Part shown: positions 21,648 to 26,606 of the stretch, in pieces | How positions within the stretch are numbered: position 1 is the first letter of the stretch | Layout of the letters: the number at the start of each line of letters is the position of its first letter | Virus record (IMG/VR): IMGVR_UViG_3300009151_000317 | Span: 1 to 26,606 of that record | DNA from: a virus | Strand: one strand, 5' to 3' | Length of the DNA: 26,606 nucleotides | Made by a program: the position numbers and the translations under genes | Notes under the pieces: model-generated | Told to the model about the DNA's origin: nothing | Databases searched by the model: none | The model's input: the letters and a program-made list of their open reading frames with translations, nothing else

Positions 21648-24194
21648 ATGCCCATCGAAAAACGAATCACAGGCGACAACTACTCCGACGAGGGTACGGA
21701 TGTCGAGATTGAATCACAAGACGCGCCGGAGAATTTACCCGACGTTGAAATCCACTTTGATTCAGAAACTGGTGACCTGCTGGTAAATCTGGGCAAAGAA
21801 GACGACGCTGACGTGCCTTTCGATGCCAACTTGGCCGAGGTCGTCGATTCGGACATCTTGGGCAAGATCAGCGGTGAGTTGATGCTGTTGTTTGATGCCG
21901 ACCGTTCTTCACGCAAAGAATGGGAAGACCAGTACAGCAAGGGCATGAAGCTCTTGGGTTTCAACATTGAAGAGCGCACCAAACCGTTCAAAGGCGCAAG
22001 TGGCGTGAGCCACCCCTTGCTGACCGAGAGCATCGTGCAGTTCCAGTCCACTGCGCTCAAAGAACTCTTGCCTGCTGAAGGCCCCGTGCGCACGCAGGTG
22101 CTGGGCAAGGAAACACGCGAGAAGCTCATGCAAGCCGACCGTGTTCGGGACTTCATGAACTACCAGATCACTTCGGTGATGGAAGAGTACACACCCGATT
22201 TTGACCAGCTCCTGTTCTACACGGGCTACGGCGGCTCAACCTTCAAGAAAGTCTACTACGACGAGAACAAGGGGCGCATGACCAGTGCGTTGGTGCTGCC
22301 GGACAACCTGTACATCCCGTACTGGGGTAGCGCTGTCATGAGCGAATGCGAGCGCATCATCCACCGCGTTCCAATGTCCACAAACAACTACAAGAAAGCG
22401 GTTGTGCGCGGTCAATACTTGGACGAGGCACAGCCTCAATCCTTGAATGACAACGGCCAAAGCACCATCAAAAAGGCCGTGGACAAAGTCGTGGGCATGT
22501 CGCCCAACGCTGAGGAAGAAGAAATCAGCCTGCTTGAGTTCCAGTTGGATTACGACTTGGAAGGCTTTGAGCACAAGGATGAAGACGGTGAAGTCACCGG
22601 CATTGCGCTACCCTACATCATCACGTTGGACGAGAACACTGGCGATGTCGTCGGTATCCGCCGCAACTGGAAAGAGGGCGACAAGCTTTTCAAGCGCAAA
22701 CAGTACTACGTCCACTACCGCTTGGTCCAAGGCCCGGGGGCCTATGGCCTCGGCTTCTTACAACTGGTTGGTGGCCTGTCCAAGACCGCCACTGCTGCGC
22801 TACAACAACTGCTGGATGCCGGTACGCTGGTAAACCTGCCAGCGGGCTTCAAGGCCAAAGGCGCACGGATCATGAACGATGACGTGCCAATCCAACCGGG
22901 TGAGTGGCGCGATATGGACGCAGGCGGCGTGGAGCTTCAGTCCTCCTTGCTTCCCCTGCCGTACAAAGAGCCCAGCCAAACGCTCATGGCGCTGCTTGGA
23001 TTCTGTGTGGAAGCTGGCCAGCGCATGGCCAGCATCTCTGACATGCAGGTTGGCGACAGCAACCAAAACGCTGCGGTGGGAACGACGATTGCTCTGCTTG
23101 AAAAGGGCAGCTCGGTCATGTCGGCCATCCACAAGCGGTTGCACTACAGCCAAAAGCTGGAGTTCCAACTCTTGGCCAAAGGTTTTGCCGAGTACCTGCC
23201 GGATGAGTATCCGTACGATGTCCCCGGTGAGAGCCGCGTCATCAAGAAAAAGGACTTTGACGACCGCATCGACGTGCTGCCCGTCTCTGACCCCAACATC
23301 TTTTCCGTGGCCCAGCGCATCACCATGGCGCAGACCCAGCTACAACTGGCTCAGAGCGCCCCGCAGATGCACAACATGTACGAAGCCTACCGTCGCATGT
23401 ACGAAGCGATTGGCGTGCGCGATATCGATCAGATTTTGAACAGCCAGAACGTGGACAAGCCCAAGGACCCGGCCAGCGAGAATGCGCAGGCGCTGGACGG
23501 CTCACCATTGAAGGCCTTTGCTGGCCAACAGCACGATGCCCACATCCTGACGCACATCTTGTTTGGCATGTCACCCATGATGCAAGGCATGCCAAACGTG
23601 GCGGTCAACTTGCAAAAGCACATTTTTGACCACATCCGTTTGAAAGCGGAAGAGGACACCGAAGTCGATCTGTTCCAGCAGTACGGCACCGATCCGGAAA
23701 AGATGGTGTCTGCCCTGCAACGCGAAGCAATGATCGCTACAAAGGTTGCCCAAGGCTTCCAAGAAGTCAAGCAATTGCAACAGCAATTGCAAGGCACCCC
23801 ACCTGCTGATCCGCTGGTTGACCTGAAGAAACAGGAGTTGCAGCAGAATGCTCAGAGCGATCAGGCAAAAAATGCCATCGATCAGGCCAAATTGCAGCTT
23901 GATCAGCAGAAAGAACAGGCTGATCAACAAGAAGGTCAGGCCAAGTTGATGCTTGAAGTGCAGAAATTGCAGCATGGCCAACAAAAACACGCTTTAGACA
24001 CGTCGTTTAATGCCCACAAGCACCATGTTGACACCAATTTTGGTGCCCACAAGCACCATGTTGACACCAATTTTGGTGCCCACAAGCATCACGTCGACAC
24101 GATGCAAGCGGCGCAGAAGGACAACACGGACGCTTTGCTTCAAATGCAACAGCAACAGCAGCAACAAGGAGCCCAAAATGCGGAACAAGCCTAA
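21648..24194 (+). CDS. Portal protein, 848 aa
   Basis: Forms the ring at the head vertex through which DNA is packaged and ejected. The sequence resembles the large portal proteins of aquatic phages: an acidic N-terminus, SGVSHPLLTESIVQFQSTAL, FYTGYGGSTFKKVYYD, the stem/wing part with NQNAAVGTTIALLEKGS, and DILPVSDP-like VLPVSDPNIFS. The last 150 residues are glutamine-rich and contain three tandem 11-residue His-rich repeats (24006-24104), ending in a poly-Q stretch. AAGGA precedes the ATG. It follows the giant protein by nine bases and carries the start of the next gene within its end. Confidence 0.9.
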   Translation: MPIEKRITGDNYSDEGTDVEIESQDAPENLPDVEIHFDSETGDLLVNLGKEDDADVPFDANLAEVVDSDILGKISGELMLLFDADRSSRKEWEDQYSKGMKLLGFNIEERTKPFKGASGVSHPLLTESIVQFQSTALKELLPAEGPVRTQVLGKETREKLMQADRVRDFMNYQITSVMEEYTPDFDQLLFYTGYGGSTFKKVYYDENKGRMTSALVLPDNLYIPYWGSAVMSECERIIHRVPMSTNNYKKAVVRGQYLDEAQPQSLNDNGQSTIKKAVDKVVGMSPNAEEEEISLLEFQLDYDLEGFEHKDEDGEVTGIALPYIITLDENTGDVVGIRRNWKEGDKLFKRKQYYVHYRLVQGPGAYGLGFLQLVGGLSKTATAALQQLLDAGTLVNLPAGFKAKGARIMNDDVPIQPGEWRDMDAGGVELQSSLLPLPYKEPSQTLMALLGFCVEAGQRMASISDMQVGDSNQNAAVGTTIALLEKGSSVMSAIHKRLHYSQKLEFQLLAKGFAEYLPDEYPYDVPGESRVIKKKDFDDRIDVLPVSDPNIFSVAQRITMAQTQLQLAQSAPQMHNMYEAYRRMYEAIGVRDIDQILNSQNVDKPKDPASENAQALDGSPLKAFAGQQHDAHILTHILFGMSPMMQGMPNVAVNLQKHIFDHIRLKAEEDTEVDLFQQYGTDPEKMVSALQREAMIATKVAQGFQEVKQLQQQLQGTPPADPLVDLKKQELQQNAQSDQAKNAIDQAKLQLDQQKEQADQQEGQAKLMLEVQKLQHGQQKHALDTSFNAHKHHVDTNFGAHKHHVDTNFGAHKHHVDTMQAAQKDNTDALLQMQQQQQQQGAQNAEQA
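24006..24104 (+). repeat. Three 33-bp tandem repeats in the portal gene
   Basis: Units begin at 24006, 24039 and 24072 and encode FGAHKHHVDTN or close variants. The first two units are nearly identical at DNA level; the third has several silent changes, suggesting recent expansion under protein-level selection. Confidence 0.9.
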
Positions 24195-24321
24195 AGTAAT
24201 GTCAAAAATTGCACAAAAAACGCAAAAACGGGTCCCAAAAGCCCCGCCAAGTGGAAAAAACCCGCCCGGTGTGACGTACGTTTACCGAAAAGATGCTTTC
24301 AACAAGGTAAAGCTGGCGTAG
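24178..24321 (+). CDS. Small basic protein, 47 aa
   Basis: ATG 24178 lies inside the end of the portal gene and has AAGGAG six bases upstream. The protein is strongly basic (many Lys/Arg; KAPPSGKNPPGVTYVYRKDA) and could bind DNA or the portal. The ribosome site and overlap make it credible. No family was recognised. Confidence 0.7.
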   Translation: MRNKPKVMSKIAQKTQKRVPKAPPSGKNPPGVTYVYRKDAFNKVKLA

Positions 24322-24387
24322 TTTGTTGTATGATGTGAGTACACCCTTCGGACAGGGGCCATACTGTCTGCTTCATTGGAGTAATCC

Positions 24388-24573
24388 ATGCTTGAATTTG
24401 CAGAAACCGTGTTATCTAGCGTTCGTCGCCTCCAGAGGGATACTCATGAGACGATTTTGGGCGGTGGAATACGGGATATGGAGCAGTATAAATTTTTGAT
24501 GGGCCGTCTCGATGGGTATCGAAATGTTGAAGAGGCTGTAAAAGACCTTTTGAACAAAAATCCCAACCTTTGA
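24388..24573 (+). CDS. Small helical protein, 61 aa
   Basis: ATG 24388 follows GGAG by six bases. It is mostly helical (FAETVLSSVRRLQRD, EEAVKDLLNKNPNL) and lies in the head-gene cluster, so a small virion or assembly factor is likely. A short hairpin (GACAG/CTGTC near 24353-24372) stands in the gap before it. No family was recognised. Confidence 0.75.
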   Translation: MLEFAETVLSSVRRLQRDTHETILGGGIRDMEQYKFLMGRLDGYRNVEEAVKDLLNKNPNL

Positions 24574-24582
24574 GGACTGCAC

Positions 24583-25056
24583 ATGACAGAAGTTACTGCA
24601 TTGGAACAAAAATGGGCACAGGAAGCGGAAGACGAAGCCGCTCAGGCGGCATCTAATGCCGTTGCGGACGCAGCAGCGTCCGTGATAGCCCGAAAAGAAC
24701 ACGATGATCAGGTAGAGAACATTCGGGAACACCTTCCCAAAGCCACAGGCTGGCGTTTGATTGTTTTGCCCTACCGTGGCGCACGCAAAACCAAGGGCGG
24801 CATTGAATTGTCGGACCAAACCCTTGAGCGCCAGCAACTTACAACCACATGTGCATACGTTTTGTCTGTGGGCCCTCTGGCCTACAGAGACGAAGTCAAA
24901 TTCCCCACCGGCGCTTGGTGCAAGGAGGGGGATTGGATCATTTTTGGCCGTTACGCGGGTGCGCGTATGGCCATTGACGGCGGCGAAATTCGGATTCTGA
25001 ACGATGACGAAATTCTGGCCACCATAAACGACCCAGAAGACATTCTGCACATGTGA
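24583..25056 (+). CDS. GroES-like co-chaperonin, 157 aa
   Basis: Residues about 52-150 read like chaperonin-10: GWRLIVLPYRGARKTKGGIEL, VLSVGPLAY, WCKEGDWIIFGRYAGAR, IRILNDDEILATI. The mobile loop that touches GroEL would be near KTKGGIELSD (69-78). The first 50 residues are a helical, Ala/Glu-rich extension absent from bacterial GroES. The likely role is to pair with host GroEL for folding the capsid protein, as known for T4 gp31. It is placed directly before the scaffold gene. GAGGA is close to the ATG. Confidence 0.88.
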   Translation: MTEVTALEQKWAQEAEDEAAQAASNAVADAAASVIARKEHDDQVENIREHLPKATGWRLIVLPYRGARKTKGGIELSDQTLERQQLTTTCAYVLSVGPLAYRDEVKFPTGAWCKEGDWIIFGRYAGARMAIDGGEIRILNDDEILATINDPEDILHM

Positions 25057-25064
25057 GGTAAGAA

Positions 25065-25997
25065 ATGGCCACAATAACACCGGATAGTCAGTTGGAGTTT
25101 GATCTAGGCAACGACGAAGTTGCCACAGACATCTCCATCAATGAGGAAGGCAACGCAGAGGTCCATGAAACCTCTTCGGCCAATGCGCAATCCAACCGTG
25201 AAGAGCTTGAGACAATTAGCGATAACGTCCAAAAGCGTATCTCTAAACTTACTGCTCGCATGCGAGAAGCCGAGCGCCGAGAGCAAGCTGCCATTGAGTA
25301 CGCCAAGGGTTTGCAATACCAAACACAAGGGCTCCAACAAAAGCTTGTCCACACGGATTACAGCCGCCTGAGCGAAGCTAAGACACGTTTAGATACGCAA
25401 CAGTCCACGCTTAAAGCCATCATCCGTAAAGCACGCGAAGAAGGCGACATTGATACAGAAACCGAGGCAAACCAGCGCTTAACGGACCTGACCATGGAGC
25501 AGCGCCAAGTTGCGGGATGGCTACAAAGCCAAGGCCAACAGGTACAGGCTTATCAACAGCAGCCTCAAAACTACCAGCAGCAAGTCCAGCAACAGCAGTA
25601 CCAAGCTCCGGCACAGCCGCAACGTGCTGCTCCCAGTGCACAAGCTGAAGATTGGGCCGAGCGCAATCCTTGGTTTGGCCAAGACAAGATGCTGACCTAT
25701 GCTGCATGGGGCATTCACGAAACATTGGTAAGTGAAGAGGGTGTTGACCCCAATTCAACAGAGTACTATACTGAATTAGATCGTAGACTCGTTGAAGAGT
25801 TTCCAAACAAATTTCAGAGAAGTAATTCTGCCCAACCAACCAGACAACAGCGCTCCGCACCCGCTGTTGCACCTGCCACCCGTAGTTCGGGGATCAATAA
25901 CGTGCGCCGTACTGTTCGGCTTTCGCCGAGTCAGGTTGCCATTGCAAAGAAACTGGGTGTTCCGATTGAGGAATACGCCAAGTACGTCAAGGAGTGA
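25065..25997 (+). CDS. Head scaffolding protein, 310 aa
   Basis: Assembles inside the procapsid and is then removed. Typical order: acidic N-terminus (1-45), long coiled coil (about 45-165, including LTARMREAERREQAAIEYA), a Gln-rich linker (165-205), and the conserved WAERNPWFGQD..LTYAAWGIHETL followed by EYYTELDRRLVEEFP. The C-terminus is basic (NNVRRTVRLSPSQ), as expected for the coat-binding end. GAGG is six bases before the ATG. It stands between the co-chaperonin and virion genes. Confidence 0.85.
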   Translation: MATITPDSQLEFDLGNDEVATDISINEEGNAEVHETSSANAQSNREELETISDNVQKRISKLTARMREAERREQAAIEYAKGLQYQTQGLQQKLVHTDYSRLSEAKTRLDTQQSTLKAIIRKAREEGDIDTETEANQRLTDLTMEQRQVAGWLQSQGQQVQAYQQQPQNYQQQVQQQQYQAPAQPQRAAPSAQAEDWAERNPWFGQDKMLTYAAWGIHETLVSEEGVDPNSTEYYTELDRRLVEEFPNKFQRSNSAQPTRQQRSAPAVAPATRSSGINNVRRTVRLSPSQVAIAKKLGVPIEEYAKYVKE

Positions 25998-25999
25998 AC

Positions 26000-26476
26000 A
26001 TGAGCGAAAAACTTACCATCGATAGAGCTTCCCGTGCGGTTTCAACCCGTGAAAAAGAAGAACGTCGCAAGCCATGGAAACCACCTTCACGCTTGGATAC
26101 ACCACCGCCTCCCGAAGGATATGGATACCGTTGGATTCGTGCAGAAATCAACGGTTTTCTCGATAAGCAAAACGTCTATAGCAGCTTGCGCGAAGGTTAT
26201 GAACTCGTTCGACTGGAAGACGTGCCTGAGGAATATCGTGGCATGCTGCCTACCGTTGAGGATGGCAAACATGCTGGCGTAATTTCGGTTGGGGGCTTGC
26301 TCCTTGCCAAAATTCCCAACGAGACGGCTCAGGAGCGAAATGCTTACTTCCGACAAAAGGCCCGTGACCAGATGATGGCAGTGGATAACGAGATGTTGCG
26401 AGAAAACGCTCACTCTACAATGCGCATTGAGAACCCCGAGAGAAGTTCAAGGACGACTTTCGGACCCCGGGCGTAA
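26000..26476 (+). CDS. Virion-associated protein between scaffold and capsid genes, 158 aa
   Basis: Sequence features include GYGYRWIRAEINGFLDKQNV, EGYELVRLEDVPEEY, EDGKHAGVISVGGLLLAKIP and DQMMAVDNEMLRENAHSTM, ending in ERSSRTTFG. I know this pattern from proteins in the same position in other aquatic phages; function unknown, probably structural. ATG 26000 is five bases from AAGGAG; a GTG six bases earlier is the alternative. Confidence 0.75.
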   Translation: MSEKLTIDRASRAVSTREKEERRKPWKPPSRLDTPPPPEGYGYRWIRAEINGFLDKQNVYSSLREGYELVRLEDVPEEYRGMLPTVEDGKHAGVISVGGLLLAKIPNETAQERNAYFRQKARDQMMAVDNEMLRENAHSTMRIENPERSSRTTFGPRA

Positions 26477-26508
26477 TCCCGGTATCCACAACCTTTTAGG
26501 AGCTTCAA

Positions 26509-26606
26509 ATGGCAAATACAAATAAGCCTTTTGGTCTGCGTCCGCTTGGTAACTTGTCTGCTACTGGTGCACAGAAGCAATACGGCTATCAAATCGCGGA
26601 TAACCA
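26509..26606 (+). CDS. Probable major capsid or head protein, 5' fragment (32 codons)
   Basis: The visible start MANTNKPFGLRPLGNLSATG resembles a family of phage head proteins beginning MANTN.PFGLRP. AGGAG is six bases before ATG 26509, and the position after the scaffold gene supports a capsid role. It is cut by the window end, so the identity (main coat or decoration protein) is open. Confidence 0.7.
   Translation, partial: MANTNKPFGLRPLGNLSATGAQKQYGYQIADN

Noticed and set aside
24412-25080. Leftward open frame of 222 codons opposite the GroES-like gene
   Set aside because: Antisense to a well-supported co-chaperonin and its neighbours; no upstream signals.

Overview
The window is one continuous piece of a tailed double-stranded DNA phage genome (Caudoviricetes), most likely from a Gram-negative host. 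Evidence for this is the packed coding with start/stop overlaps of 4-8 bases, strong AGGAG-type ribosome sites, a phage replication set, a small/large terminase pair, portal, scaffold and the beginning of a head protein. One accessory protein carries a segment that I associate with phages of Burkholderiales, so a freshwater betaproteobacterial host is possible, but this is a weak inference. No integrase, repressor, tRNA, insertion sequence or CRISPR array was seen.

Layout. (1) 40-5186, rightward: replication block with an archaeo-eukaryotic-type primase, a small unknown protein, a UvrD-like SF1 helicase and a family A DNA polymerase, joined by overlaps. (2) 5187-5670: convergent non-coding gap. 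(3) 10499 down to 5671, leftward: an operon of about 20 very small genes, nearly all coupled by ATGA-type overlaps. It includes zinc-binding microproteins, membrane peptides, an HTH-like protein and a DUF6378-like protein; at least five genes are under 60 codons or have overlapping frames. (4) 10500-10955: AT-rich divergent control region with a leftward promoter overlapped by a perfect inverted repeat, a rightward near-consensus promoter and several short repeats. (5) 10956-12233: small protein, terminase small subunit and a VRR-NUC-like nuclease. (6) 12234-15956: an accessory island placed between the small and large terminase genes. It holds a Cys-rich DUF7227-like protein with unusual motif order, a DUF932 protein and several unknowns, served by several small promoters, most with a downstream hairpin, and a shared AGAAAGGATAG ribosome-site element. 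(7) 15888-16311: terminators, a repeated G-rich element and C-rich DNA before the large terminase. (8) 16312-26606, rightward: large terminase, a huge protein joining a lytic transglycosylase to a degenerate PcfJ-like region, portal, small proteins, a GroES-like co-chaperonin, scaffold, a virion-associated protein and the first 32 codons of a probable capsid protein.

How it works together: the left block copies the genome, the leftward operon probably supplies early host-takeover or accessory proteins, and the right block packages DNA and builds the head. The AGAAAGGATAG element appears before the leftward operon and the island genes but not before replication or structural genes, which suggests that these accessory genes share expression control.
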